A DNA stretch of 64,000 bases. Origin: Barnesiella propionica (lineage in GTDB: Bacteria > Bacteroidota > Bacteroidia > Bacteroidales > Barnesiellaceae). The notes below the pieces were generated by a model. It was not told the DNA's origin, ran no database searches, and saw only the letters and a program-made list of their open reading frames with translations. The stretch is from assembly GCF_025567045.1 (NCBI RefSeq), contig NZ_JAOQJK010000007.1, positions 1 through 64,000 of the forward strand. Direction: 5' to 3'. The translations under genes were made by a program, and so were the position numbers. How positions within the stretch are numbered: the stretch's first letter is position 1; every line of letters starts with the position of its first letter. Below are positions 8,383 to 17,218 of this stretch, piece by piece.

Positions 8383-10704
8383 TCAGAACGGATAACCAAC
8401 GGCAAAATGCAGGGTGGAGTTTCGCTGGAAATCTTTGAATGCATTTATCCAGTGTTTGCTGTTTTCCGCCGGATCATAGGCTCTTAATCCGAGGTCAAAG
8501 CGGAGCAGGAAGTAGTTGAAATCCAGCCGTAGCCCCAGTCCGTATCCGAGCGCTATTTCCTTGTAGAAAGTTTTTACATTGAATTGTCCGCCCGGTTGGG
8601 ATTCATAATCTTTTACCGTCCAGATGTTTCCCGCATCCACAAATGCAGCTAGTTCAAATTTCCAGAACAGCTTGCTCCGGTATTCCATATTCAGGTCTAA
8701 ACGTATGTCACCGCATTGGTTGATAAAATTAGATACGGAATTGCCTCCGTTGAACTTACCGGGGCCTAATGTTCTTACCGACCAGCCCCGTACACTGTTG
8801 GCTCCTCCCGAATAGTATCTTTTCTCGAAAGGCAATATGGATGCGTTTCCATAGGGATATGCCAGTCCGAAGCCGACGTGAAGGGCCAGCGAGTTGCGTG
8901 TATCGAACAGATGGGTATAGCTATAGTCGAGATCTGCTTTGGCATATTGGGAATAATTTATGCCGAATACTTCGTATTGTCCGTTTTCGTTGGGTTTTTG
9001 TGCTATCATTTTAGAGATGCCGTACAACACGTTACCAGCTATTTCTCCGGCGGCTCTTAACGTATAATAGTTTGTACGGCGTACCGAGCTGTTTATGTTG
9101 ATATTTGACCGGTAGAACGTATATCCCATTCTCATGATGAAGTGGTTTTCGTAGCTATAGCGTAGTAAAGGATTTTGCGGGGCGATTTCGTCCAGAAAAC
9201 CGTCTGTAGTTTTCGGCAGGTAAACATAGCTGATGTCTATGAGATCGAGGTTGTGCCGGTAAATGTTATGTGTGCTCCATTTGTATTTCCAGGCGGCTCC
9301 GGCTATGACTCGGGTATATTCGGGCCGTTGCTGGAAATTAAGGGAGGTGGAGAATTCTGTCGTCCCTTTCATTCTCCGGCGGAAATCGGTTCGGATGAAT
9401 GGGAAGAGAAATTTGGGATAAGTGACACCTATTTCTCCTCCGAACTCGGTATAATGGTCGTTGATAAGTTTGCTGAGATCTCCTGACAGGCTTTCATAAG
9501 AGGCTCTTAATTTTGTTGAGAATGTTTCGGAACCATGGAATATATTTCGGTGCTGATAGGTGGCTCCTACGGCAAATCCCAGGTCGCCTTCGGAATTTGT
9601 CCCTTCCAGTTCGGCCGAAACGGTTTGAGATTTGCCTTCGGTCAGTAATATGTAACAATCCAGCTTATCTTCGGCTTCGTCTGTTTCTACCGGCTGGAAT
9701 TTTATATTTACATATTTGATTATTCCCAGGCGCCCGAAAGCCGTATAGGTATTATTGAGATCGCGGTTACTGAACAATTGTCCCGGGCGCAGGAAACAGT
9801 TCTCGACCAACGTTTCCTTTCGGATATATTTTTTTTTGCCGTACAAGATGTAAAAACTTTTATATCCTATAGTATCGGTGATGTCGGCGGTTCCGTTGAG
9901 CGACGAATTTACCGGGTCGTAATTGGTTATAAAATAAATATTACGCATCCGGTATGGTTTGTGGGAGCGGTTTATCGTTCCATTCTCCGGTGTAGCCTGC
10001 AGAGCGGGCATCAAATTTAGCGTAAGGTCGACCTCTTTGGAGTTTTGTGCGGTGTCGGCCGTATAGGTTACATACTCTTTGCTGAAACCGAAATATCCTT
10101 TATTCCTTAACAATTCGAATATCCTCTGGCGTTCCTTATCCAGTATGTTCCGGTCGAATAAAATCCCCGGTTTTAACATCGATGCGGCCGAATCCCCCAG
10201 TATGATACGATATAATGTATCGTTGAGTATATTATATGAAATGCTTGTTAAATAATGCGGTTCGTGCGTCTCCACATGGTAAGTGACTTTCATCCGCTTT
10301 TTTTTCGTCAGGGTGTCGGCTGTTACATGGGCATCCATGTAACCTTTATTGGACAATGCTTTACGTATTTGTTCCTGGGATAATCTCATAAGGCTTTCGT
10401 CATATATGACCGGAGGAGTTCCGGCCCTGCGTAACCACCGGTTGTACCATTTGGTCGTGTCGTTTCCCGACATGTTATATACTCCCAGGGGAAAGCGGAA
10501 TATCCATAAGGAGCGGTGATTAGGCTCCTGGCGCAAATAGGATTTCAGGTCTTCGGGTTTTACGTCTTTATTGTCGGTCTCTATTTTTACGCGGTCCAGC
10601 AAATAACTACCGGCAGGCACGTGTTTAGTGGGGCTGCATGCCGAGACAAGGAGCGCCAGTAGGAACAGTACCGATGAAAAGAAGCGGCTTTTGTGCGAAT
10701 TCAT
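8383..10704 (-). CDS. TamL-type BamA/TamA family outer-membrane lipoprotein
   Basis: From the ATG at 10704 the product is 773 residues, beginning MNSHKSRFFSSVLFLLALLV and the lipobox SACS. Next come POTRA-like segments (VKIETDNKDVKPEDLKSYLR; IRKALSNKGYMDAHV; IFELLRNKGYFGFSKEYVTY) and an Omp85 beta-barrel. The barrel has an RGW turn (SVRGWSVRTLGPG) and C-terminal repeats ending LHFAVGYPF. TamL is the Bacteroidota lipoprotein version of TamA, which inserts outer-membrane proteins. An upstream ATG at 10761 is unlikely because the promoter lies inside that extension and the lipoprotein signal starts at 10704. tamB is not adjacent. Confidence in family is high; TamL versus another Omp85 lipoprotein is inference. 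Confidence 0.85.
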   Translation of the reverse strand: MNSHKSRFFSSVLFLLALLVSACSPTKHVPAGSYLLDRVKIETDNKDVKPEDLKSYLRQEPNHRSLWIFRFPLGVYNMSGNDTTKWYNRWLRRAGTPPVIYDESLMRLSQEQIRKALSNKGYMDAHVTADTLTKKKRMKVTYHVETHEPHYLTSISYNILNDTLYRIILGDSAASMLKPGILFDRNILDKERQRIFELLRNKGYFGFSKEYVTYTADTAQNSKEVDLTLNLMPALQATPENGTINRSHKPYRMRNIYFITNYDPVNSSLNGTADITDTIGYKSFYILYGKKKYIRKETLVENCFLRPGQLFSNRDLNNTYTAFGRLGIIKYVNIKFQPVETDEAEDKLDCYILLTEGKSQTVSAELEGTNSEGDLGFAVGATYQHRNIFHGSETFSTKLRASYESLSGDLSKLINDHYTEFGGEIGVTYPKFLFPFIRTDFRRRMKGTTEFSTSLNFQQRPEYTRVIAGAAWKYKWSTHNIYRHNLDLIDISYVYLPKTTDGFLDEIAPQNPLLRYSYENHFIMRMGYTFYRSNININSSVRRTNYYTLRAAGEIAGNVLYGISKMIAQKPNENGQYEVFGINYSQYAKADLDYSYTHLFDTRNSLALHVGFGLAYPYGNASILPFEKRYYSGGANSVRGWSVRTLGPGKFNGGNSVSNFINQCGDIRLDLNMEYRSKLFWKFELAAFVDAGNIWTVKDYESQPGGQFNVKTFYKEIALGYGLGLRLDFNYFLLRFDLGLRAYDPAENSKHWINAFKDFQRNSTLHFAVGYPF

Positions 10705-10730
10705 ACCGATAGTTTGTGCGAATAGGATTG

Positions 10731-10761
10731 CAAACGTACATAAATATCTACGTTTACACAA
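10731..10761 (-). promoter_or_regulatory. Promoter of the TamL-type gene
   Basis: The minus strand carries TTG (10761-10759), 20 bases, then TACGTTTG (10738-10731), matching the Bacteroidota -33/-7 pattern. Transcription would start near 10724, only about 20 bases before the ATG at 10704. This argues against translation from 10761. Confidence 0.7.
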
Positions 10762-10949
10762 GTTATCTTGCCGAAAGTGGTATCGCCAGGTATCATTTTT
10801 TCAGGAGTAACCTTATCGCTTTTTATCCCGACTTGTTTTAAATATCTGTTAATGTGTTGGGTTTTCAAATGTTTGTCGAATAATTTGTAAGAATTATATA
10901 GTTAAATTGTAATTATTTTCAATATTTGTTCCTTTTTTCTTTCAATTTA

Positions 10950-10981
10950 TTTGCATAATACCGGTAAAGCATTTACATTTG
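10950..10981 (+). promoter_or_regulatory. Promoter of the ilv operon
   Basis: TTTG (10950-10953), 20 bases, then TACATTTG (10974-10981) is a near-perfect Bacteroidota promoter. Transcription would start near 10988, about 20 bases before the leader-peptide ATG. Confidence 0.75.
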
Positions 10982-11008
10982 CAAAATCAAAAGATTTAAT
11001 GACAGATA

Positions 11009-11080
11009 ATGATTAGCTGTAACCTACATATTATTAGCCGAGTGGTGGTCATCCTATTAGTTGTCGTCCTGCGACAGTAA
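11009..11080 (+). CDS. ilv operon leader peptide
   Basis: A 23-codon ORF starts at ATG 11009 and stops with TAA at 11078-11080. Residues 11-23 read RVVVILLVVVLRQ. In all there are six Val, four Ile and four Leu codons, which are exactly the end products of the ilv pathway (Leu shares its precursor). The stop codon abuts the antiterminator arm at 11082. A ribosome finishing the peptide would cover that arm, while one stalled on the Val/Ile/Leu codons would not. This is the arrangement of a transcription-attenuation leader. It has its own promoter and precedes the terminator at 11139. Confidence 0.85.
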   Translation: MISCNLHIISRVVVILLVVVLRQ

Positions 11081-11081
11081 A

Positions 11082-11173
11082 ATCGGAAAGGTATGTGGTT
11101 GCTTTATGTTGCCATAAGACATAGAGAATAAATATGAAAAGCCTTTCCGATATACACAGGAAAGGCTTTTTTT
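11082..11173 (+). promoter_or_regulatory. ilv attenuator: antiterminator and terminator
   Basis: ATCGGAAAGG (11082-11091) can pair perfectly over 10 bp with CCTTTCCGAT (11142-11151), forming an antiterminator. The second segment alternatively pairs as AAGCCTTTCC / GGAAAGGCTT (11139-11168), followed by a T-run, forming a terminator 14 bases before ilvD. The two structures exclude each other. A short hairpin TGTCG-TCCTG-CGACA overlaps the end of the leader peptide. With ample charged Val/Ile/Leu tRNA the ribosome reaches the stop, hides 11082-11091 and the terminator forms; starvation gives read-through. Confidence 0.85.
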
Positions 11174-11187
11174 AAAGTTGAAAGTTT

Positions 11188-13014
11188 ATGAAAAACGAAT
11201 TGCGAAGTGCATCGAGTACGCAGGGACGCCGTATGGCGGGAGCGCGAGCTTTGTGGAGAGCTAACGGAATGAAGGCTGAACAGATGGGAAAGCCTGTCAT
11301 AGCCATTGTCAATTCTTTTACCCAGTTTGTGCCGGGCCACGTACATTTGCATGAAATAGGTCAAAAGGTGAAAGCGGAGATCGAGCGTTTGGGGTGTTTT
11401 GCTGCGGAGTTCAATACAATAGCTATAGACGATGGTATAGCCATGGGGCATGACGGTATGCTTTATTCGCTGCCGTCCCGTGATCTTATCGCCGATAGCG
11501 TTGAATATATGGTGAATGCGCATAAGGCGGACGCTATGGTTTGTATCAGTAACTGCGATAAAATTACGCCGGGGATGCTTATGGCGGCGATGAGGTTGAA
11601 TATTCCTGCTATTTTTATTTCGGGCGGCCCTATGGAAGCCGGATACGATGATGACAGGCCTGTTGACCTGATAGATGCCATGATAGAGTCGGCAGATGAA
11701 TCGGTCAGTGATGAACAGGTCGCCCGTGTAGAGAGGTCGGCCTGTCCTACCTGCGGTTCCTGTTCCGGCATGTTCACCGCCAATTCCATGAATTGCCTTA
11801 ACGAAGCCATCGGATTAGCATTGCCCGGTAACGGGACTATTGTAGCCACACATGTGAACCGTGAAAAGTTATTTATGAAAGCGGCGGAACAGATCGTCAG
11901 GAATTGTTACGCTTATTACGGAGAAGGAGATGAGAGTGTATTGCCCCGCAGCATAGCGACGCGGGAAGCGTTCCTGAATGCCATGACACTGGACATTGCA
12001 ATGGGTGGTTCTACCAATACGGTTTTACATTTACTGGCTATCGCCCATGAAGCTGAAGTGAATTTTACGTTGCAAGATATCGACATGTTATCTCGTAAAT
12101 CTCCGGTGTTGTGTAAGGTCGCTCCTAATTCCCATTATCATATACAGGACGTGAACCGTGCCGGAGGTATATTATCTATATTAGGCATACTGGCCCGTCA
12201 GGGTTTATTGTATACGTCGGTACGCCGTGTAGACGGTTATTCTATGGCCGAAGCCATAGAGCGCTATGTCCCGGGGGAAAACGAATATTCCGGAGAAGCA
12301 GAGATTTTATGGAAGAGTGCGCCGGGTAACCGTTTTAATTTGAAGATGGGTTCCCAGGAAAATTATTACGATACGCTGGATCTCGACAGGACGAATGGCT
12401 GTATCCGGGATTTCAGTCATGCGTATGTCCGTGACGGAGGTCTTGCCGTCCTTTATGGTAATATCGCTGAAGACGGATGTGTAGTGAAGACTGCCGGGGT
12501 AGATGAAAGCATTTTTCGCTTTACCGGTATAGCCCGGGTGTTTGAATCGCAGGAAGCTGCTTGTGAAGGTATTCTGAGGGGGAAAGTGAAAAAGCGCGAT
12601 ATTGTCGTTATCACTTACGAGGGCCCCAAGGGTGGTCCCGGTATGCAGGAAATGCTTTATCCTACTTCCTATATTAAATCGAAACATTTGGGGAAAGAAT
12701 GTGCCTTGCTCACGGACGGACGTTTTTCGGGAGGTACATCCGGATTATCAATAGGCCATATATCGCCGGAAGCTGCTGCAGGAGGAAACATCGGTCTGGT
12801 ACGGGACGGAGATATTATAAAAATAGATATTCCTGCACGTTCCATTCAGGTAATAGTGGGTAAGGAGGAGCTGGAGAAAAGAAGAGAGGAGGAAATGAGA
12901 AGAGGAAAAGATGCTTTTACACCGCATCACAGGGTCCGGACCGTATCCAAAGCTTTGCGGGCCTATGCCGCTATGGTGTCTTCGGCGAATAAAGGCGGCG
13001 TGAGAATGATATGA
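11188..13014 (+). CDS. ilvD: Dihydroxy-acid dehydratase
   Basis: The 608-residue enzyme catalyses the third shared step of valine and isoleucine synthesis, dehydrating 2,3-dihydroxy acids to 2-keto acids. The cysteines of its Fe-S cluster are seen in [12 protein letters not shown] and [19 protein letters not shown]. The motifs [30 protein letters not shown] and [12 protein letters not shown] are characteristic. Its length matches the ~610-residue bacterial type. It is the first structural gene of the ilv operon, 14 bases after the attenuator terminator; ilvB follows after 35 bases. Confidence 0.97.
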   Translation: MKNELRSASSTQGRRMAGARALWRANGMKAEQMGKPVIAIVNSFTQFVPGHVHLHEIGQKVKAEIERLGCFAAEFNTIAIDDGIAMGHDGMLYSLPSRDLIADSVEYMVNAHKADAMVCISNCDKITPGMLMAAMRLNIPAIFISGGPMEAGYDDDRPVDLIDAMIESADESVSDEQVARVERSACPTCGSCSGMFTANSMNCLNEAIGLALPGNGTIVATHVNREKLFMKAAEQIVRNCYAYYGEGDESVLPRSIATREAFLNAMTLDIAMGGSTNTVLHLLAIAHEAEVNFTLQDIDMLSRKSPVLCKVAPNSHYHIQDVNRAGGILSILGILARQGLLYTSVRRVDGYSMAEAIERYVPGENEYSGEAEILWKSAPGNRFNLKMGSQENYYDTLDLDRTNGCIRDFSHAYVRDGGLAVLYGNIAEDGCVVKTAGVDESIFRFTGIARVFESQEAACEGILRGKVKKRDIVVITYEGPKGGPGMQEMLYPTSYIKSKHLGKECALLTDGRFSGGTSGLSIGHISPEAAAGGNIGLVRDGDIIKIDIPARSIQVIVGKEELEKRREEEMRRGKDAFTPHHRVRTVSKALRAYAAMVSSANKGGVRMI

Positions 13015-13049
13015 CAATGAGTTATAATGCAATATAAAAGAAAGAATAT

Positions 13050-14759
13050 ATGAGTCAGGATAAAATACCCGGTTCCGAAATACTGATGCGTTCATTGATA
13101 GCCGAGGGGGTAGATACGATATTCGGGTATCCCGGAGGAGCCATTATGCCGGTATTCGACCGTCTTTTCGACTATAAAGATACGTTACGCCATATTCTTG
13201 TCCGCCATGAGCAGGGAGCGACACATGCGGCGCAAGGTTATGCCCGGGTATCGGGGAAGACGGGAGTGGTACTGGTTACTTCCGGGCCGGCAGCTACCAA
13301 TATTATTACGGGAGTGTCGGACGCTATGATGGACAGTACCCCCCTAGTGGTCATTACCGGTCAGGTATTTTCGTCTTTGCTGGGAAGCGATGCTTTTCAA
13401 GAAACCGATGTAGTGGGTATTACCCAGCCGGTGACGAAGTGGAGTTACCAGATACGGAGTACGCAGGATATTTCCTGGGCTGTTGCCCGTGCTTTTTATA
13501 TAGCGAATTCGGGACGTCCGGGGCCGGTCGTACTTGATTTTGCGAAAGATGCACAAACGGGGACGGCAGAATATAAATATGAAAAATGTAATTATATACG
13601 GAGTTATAATCCGTACCCAAAGGTGAATATTGATGAAATTGCCCGGGCCGCTAAACTTATAAATGAAGCTGAGAAACCATTGATCTTGGCGGGACAAGGT
13701 GTGCTGCTGGGAAATGCGGAGGAAGAACTGGTCCGTTTCGCCGAAAAGGGGGGAATACCTGTTGCTGCTACATTGCTGGGGCTGTCTTGTATGCCGTATA
13801 ATCATCCTTTGTATAAAGGGATGTTGGGAATGCACGGTAATATAGGACCTAATATCAAGACGAACGAGTGTGATGTGCTTATAGCGGTGGGTATGCGTTT
13901 CGACGATCGCGTGACAGGAGATTTGAATACATATGCTAAGCAGGCAAAAATCATACATCTCGATATAGATCCCTCGGAGTTTGATAAGAATGTGAAAACC
14001 GATGTACCGGTCTTGGGGAACGCGAAAGAAACTTTATCTGTTTTGTATGAAAAAATAAAGCCGAACGACCATACCCGTTGGCTGGAATCTTTTTCTGCCT
14101 GTGAGAAGACCGAGGAGGAAAAGGTTATAAAGATAGAAGCTTATCCCGAAGAAGGTCTTATGAAAATGGGAGAAGTGGCCCGTAAAGTATCGGAGGCTAC
14201 CGGGAATGCAGCGGTATTGGTCACCGACGTGGGACAAAACCAGATGCTTTCGTCCCGGTATTTTAAATTTACTCTGCCTCGCAGCCTGGTAACTTCCGGA
14301 GGATTAGGGACGATGGGATTCGGTCTTCCGGCTGCCATAGGAGCCAAGCTGGGAGCTCCCGGACGTACAGTCTGCCTGTTCTTGGGTGACGGTGGATTGC
14401 AAATGACGATAGAGGAGCTGGGAGTTATTATGCAGTATGGTATTGATGTGAAAATCATTTTATTGAATAATAATTTCCTGGGAATGGTACGGCAATGGCA
14501 ACAACTCTTTTTCGGTGAACGTTATTCAGAGACTCCTATGCTCAATCCTGATTTCATAACTATTGCTTCGGCATACGGAATAGCCGGCGAGAATGTGGAA
14601 ACCCGGGAAGAACTGGACGGGGCGATTGAAAGGATGCTGGCTCATGAAGGAGCTTATATGCTGAACGTACAGATAGAGCCGGGCGGTATGGTATTTCCGA
14701 TGACGCCTGCCGGTTCTTGTGTGACGAATATCATGTTGAACTCGACCGAAAAATATTGA
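13050..14759 (+). CDS. ilvB: Acetolactate synthase, large (catalytic) subunit
   Basis: The 569-residue thiamine-diphosphate enzyme condenses pyruvate with pyruvate or 2-ketobutyrate, the first shared step of branched-chain amino acid synthesis. Motifs include FGYPGGAIMPVFD and the catalytic Glu region LVRHEQGATHAAQGYAR. TGPAATN-like and FQETDVVGIT segments follow, then the FAD region and the ThDP-binding segment GDGGLQMTIEELG ... LNNNFLGMVRQWQ. Its stop is 2 bases before the small-subunit start, so the two subunits are probably made in balance. Confidence 0.97.
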   Translation: MSQDKIPGSEILMRSLIAEGVDTIFGYPGGAIMPVFDRLFDYKDTLRHILVRHEQGATHAAQGYARVSGKTGVVLVTSGPAATNIITGVSDAMMDSTPLVVITGQVFSSLLGSDAFQETDVVGITQPVTKWSYQIRSTQDISWAVARAFYIANSGRPGPVVLDFAKDAQTGTAEYKYEKCNYIRSYNPYPKVNIDEIARAAKLINEAEKPLILAGQGVLLGNAEEELVRFAEKGGIPVAATLLGLSCMPYNHPLYKGMLGMHGNIGPNIKTNECDVLIAVGMRFDDRVTGDLNTYAKQAKIIHLDIDPSEFDKNVKTDVPVLGNAKETLSVLYEKIKPNDHTRWLESFSACEKTEEEKVIKIEAYPEEGLMKMGEVARKVSEATGNAAVLVTDVGQNQMLSSRYFKFTLPRSLVTSGGLGTMGFGLPAAIGAKLGAPGRTVCLFLGDGGLQMTIEELGVIMQYGIDVKIILLNNNFLGMVRQWQQLFFGERYSETPMLNPDFITIASAYGIAGENVETREELDGAIERMLAHEGAYMLNVQIEPGGMVFPMTPAGSCVTNIMLNSTEKY

Positions 14760-14761
14760 AT

Positions 14762-15304
14762 ATGGAAACAACATTATATACTGTAACCGTTTATTCCGAG
14801 AATCAGGTGGGTTTGCTGAACCAGATATCCATTATTTTTACCCGTCGGCGTCTTAATATAGAAAGCCTGTCGGTATCGGCTTCCGCCATACAAGGGGTAC
14901 ATAAGTTCACTATTACGACATACAGCGACCGCGAGACTATGGAGAAACTGGTCAAGCAGATAGAGAAACGTATCGATGTCTTGCGGGCGTTCTTTTACAC
15001 CGACGACGAGATCGTTTACCAGGAGATTGCTTTATATAAAGTCCCGACCGATAAGTTGCTGGATGACCGCAATATCGAGGATCTGGTACGCAAATTTAAC
15101 GCGCGTATACTGGAAGTAAACCGTATTTATACCGTTATAGAGAAATCGGGCCATCCTGAAGAGACTCAGGAGTTGTTCGAAGAACTCAGCAAATACGATG
15201 TCATGCAGTTTGTACGTTCGGGCCGGGTGGCTATAACGAAGTCTACAGTAGAACATGTAAGTTTGTTCCTTCAGGAACAGGAAGATCGTAAAAATGAACT
15301 TTGA
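14762..15304 (+). CDS. ilvN: Acetolactate synthase, small (regulatory) subunit
   Basis: The 180-residue product starts METTLYTVTVYSENQVGLLN, an ACT domain (residues ~4-75) typical of IlvN/IlvH, followed by a C-terminal ALS_ss domain. It binds valine and feeds back on the large subunit. An upstream in-frame ATG at 14717 lies inside ilvB; the ATG at 14762 gives the standard N-terminus. Its stop (15302-15304) is 2 bases before the thioesterase start. Confidence 0.95.
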   Translation: METTLYTVTVYSENQVGLLNQISIIFTRRRLNIESLSVSASAIQGVHKFTITTYSDRETMEKLVKQIEKRIDVLRAFFYTDDEIVYQEIALYKVPTDKLLDDRNIEDLVRKFNARILEVNRIYTVIEKSGHPEETQELFEELSKYDVMQFVRSGRVAITKSTVEHVSLFLQEQEDRKNEL

Positions 15305-15306
15305 TT

Positions 15307-16056
15307 ATGAATAAAGAACCTTTGAAAGTTGCATCGGCAACATTCCGGCTGGAGCCTCCGGAAAGCAACGGGCAGCAGGAACTTCCGCTGACGTTATTGG
15401 TAAAGCGCATGTTGACGTGTGCTACGGATCATGCGGAAAGCTGGAATGTAGGATATAGTACGCTGATTAGAGATAACCGGGTGTGGGTGCTTTCCCGCCT
15501 GGCGGTGGAGATGACTTCTTATCCCCGTATCAATGAAGAATATACTGTACAGACATGGATAGAAGGATATAACAAACATTTTTCGGCCCGTAACTTTTGT
15601 TTCCTCAATCAGGCTGGAGAAGTATGCGGATACGCCCGGACCATTTGGGTGGTTATGGATCTGGCTACCCGGGAATCAGTAGATATAAGCCGGTTCGAGT
15701 ATATCGAGAGAAATGTGATCGATAAAGAATGTCCTATGGAAAAGCAGTCCCGTGTACGTCCGCTGCCCGATAACGACGGTGTTTTATATCGTGTTAAATA
15801 TGGCGATATAGACCTGAACAGGCATATGAACAGCGTAAAATATATCGAGCATCTGCTGGACTTGTTTCCTTTGTCTCGGTATGATGAATATCTTATTCAT
15901 CGTTTCGAAATAAGTTATGTGAACGAGGCGCGGTACGATATCGACCTTACCTTGCTGAAACAGGAAACCGCAGAAAACGATTTTGCACTTGAAATGAAGC
16001 ATGACGGGAATAGTCTGTGCCGGGGACGTATTGTTTTTTCTCCCCGTAAATTATGA
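15307..16056 (+). CDS. Acyl-ACP thioesterase (FatA/FatB family)
   Basis: The 249-residue product has the double hot-dog layout of the acyl-ACP thioesterase family. The first domain includes CATDHAESWNVGYSTLIRDN and WVLSRLAVEMTSYP. The second includes YGDIDLNRHMNSVKYIEHLL, where Asn/His match the catalytic residues of plant FatA/FatB. It hydrolyses acyl-ACP to free fatty acid. From memory, this gene is placed between ilvN and ilvC in several Bacteroides species too. The link may be supply of, or release from, branched-chain acyl chains built on ilv-derived keto acids, but that is inference. The ATG at 15307 is preferred over an in-frame TTG at 15301 that overlaps the ilvN stop. Confidence 0.88.
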   Translation: MNKEPLKVASATFRLEPPESNGQQELPLTLLVKRMLTCATDHAESWNVGYSTLIRDNRVWVLSRLAVEMTSYPRINEEYTVQTWIEGYNKHFSARNFCFLNQAGEVCGYARTIWVVMDLATRESVDISRFEYIERNVIDKECPMEKQSRVRPLPDNDGVLYRVKYGDIDLNRHMNSVKYIEHLLDLFPLSRYDEYLIHRFEISYVNEARYDIDLTLLKQETAENDFALEMKHDGNSLCRGRIVFSPRKL

Positions 16057-16096
16057 ATGATGAACCAATTACAAAACTTTATAAAATAAAAACAAA

Positions 16097-17143
16097 ATGG
16101 CTGTTATGAATTTTGGCGGAGTTGACGAGAATGTAGTTACCCGCGAGGAATTTCCTTTGGAGAAAGCAAGAGAAGTATTGAAGAATGAAACTATAGCCGT
16201 AATAGGTTATGGAGTACAGGGTCCCGGTCAAAGCCTGAACTTGCGAGATAATGGATTTAATGTTATCGTAGGACAGCGTAAGGGTTCTAAAACCTGGGAT
16301 AAAGCTGTGGCCGACGGTTGGGTTCCCGGAGAGACGTTGTTTGAAATAGAAGAAGCTGTAGAACGGGGTACGATTATAGAATATCTTCTTTCCGATGCTG
16401 CCCAGATAGAAGTGTGGCCTACTGTCAAGAAACATCTGACTGCCGGGAAGACTCTTTATTTCTCTCACGGGTTCGCTATTACTTATAAAGACCGTACAGG
16501 GATCGTTCCCCCCGCCGATATAGATGTTGTGCTTGTTGCTCCTAAAGGTTCGGGAACGAGCTTGCGCCGTATGTTCCTTCAAGGCAGAGGTTTGAATTCC
16601 AGTTATGCTATCTTCCAGGATGCGTCCGGAAAGGCGAAAGAAAAAGTCATAGCCCTGGGAATAGGGGTAGGTTCGGGTTATTTGTTCGAAACTACCTTTA
16701 AACGTGAGGTATATTCCGACCTGACCGGAGAACGGGGCACGTTAATGGGAGCTATTCAGGGGATATTTGCTGCACAATACGAGACATTGCGGGCTAACGG
16801 GCATACGCCGTCAGAAGCTTTCAATGAAACGGTCGAAGAGCTTACGCAGTCCCTTATGCCCCTTATTGCCGAGAATGGTATGGACTGGATGTATGCCAAT
16901 TGTTCGACGACAGCTCAGCGGGGAGCTTTGGACTGGTGGAAGAAATTCAGGGATGCAACGAAACCTGTGTTTGAAGAATTGTATGATGAGGTGGCTAAGG
17001 GTAATGAAGCCCAGCGTTCTATCGATACGAACAGTAAACCCGGATATCGTGACGGACTTAACCAGGAATTGAAAGACCTCCGCGAGAGTGAAATGTGGCA
17101 GGCCGGTATGGTAGTCCGCAAATTGCGTCCTGAAAATAATTGA
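16097..17143 (+). CDS. ilvC: Ketol-acid reductoisomerase
   Basis: The 348-residue enzyme isomerises and reduces acetolactate or acetohydroxybutyrate to dihydroxy acids using NAD(P)H. The Rossmann nucleotide site is seen as IAVIGYGVQGPGQSLNLRDN, followed by the cofactor-selecting loop GQRKGSKTWD. The acidic Mg2+-binding motifs DLTGERGTLMGAIQG and EALTQ-type helix (NETVEELTQSLMP) follow. The sequence is of the Bacteroidota type, distinct from the long E. coli class II enzyme. It is the last gene of the operon and is followed by a strong terminator. Confidence 0.96.
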   Translation: MAVMNFGGVDENVVTREEFPLEKAREVLKNETIAVIGYGVQGPGQSLNLRDNGFNVIVGQRKGSKTWDKAVADGWVPGETLFEIEEAVERGTIIEYLLSDAAQIEVWPTVKKHLTAGKTLYFSHGFAITYKDRTGIVPPADIDVVLVAPKGSGTSLRRMFLQGRGLNSSYAIFQDASGKAKEKVIALGIGVGSGYLFETTFKREVYSDLTGERGTLMGAIQGIFAAQYETLRANGHTPSEAFNETVEELTQSLMPLIAENGMDWMYANCSTTAQRGALDWWKKFRDATKPVFEELYDEVAKGNEAQRSIDTNSKPGYRDGLNQELKDLRESEMWQAGMVVRKLRPENN

Positions 17144-17165
17144 TGGATTAATACCTTGTTATATA

Positions 17166-17199
17166 AAAACGGCAGCTTAATCAGTTAAGCTGCCGTTTT
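17166..17199. terminator. Bidirectional terminator at the end of the ilv operon
   Basis: A 15-bp perfect stem (AAAACGGCAGCTTAA and its complement) has loop TCAG and T-tails on both strands. It also serves the convergent lipoprotein gene at 17219. Confidence 0.9.
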
Positions 17200-17218
17200 A
17201 TAATTGAACGCAATATCT

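Noticed and set aside
10705-10761. Nineteen-residue extension of the TamL-type protein to ATG 10761
   Set aside because: The promoter lies within it and a standard lipoprotein signal begins at 10704.
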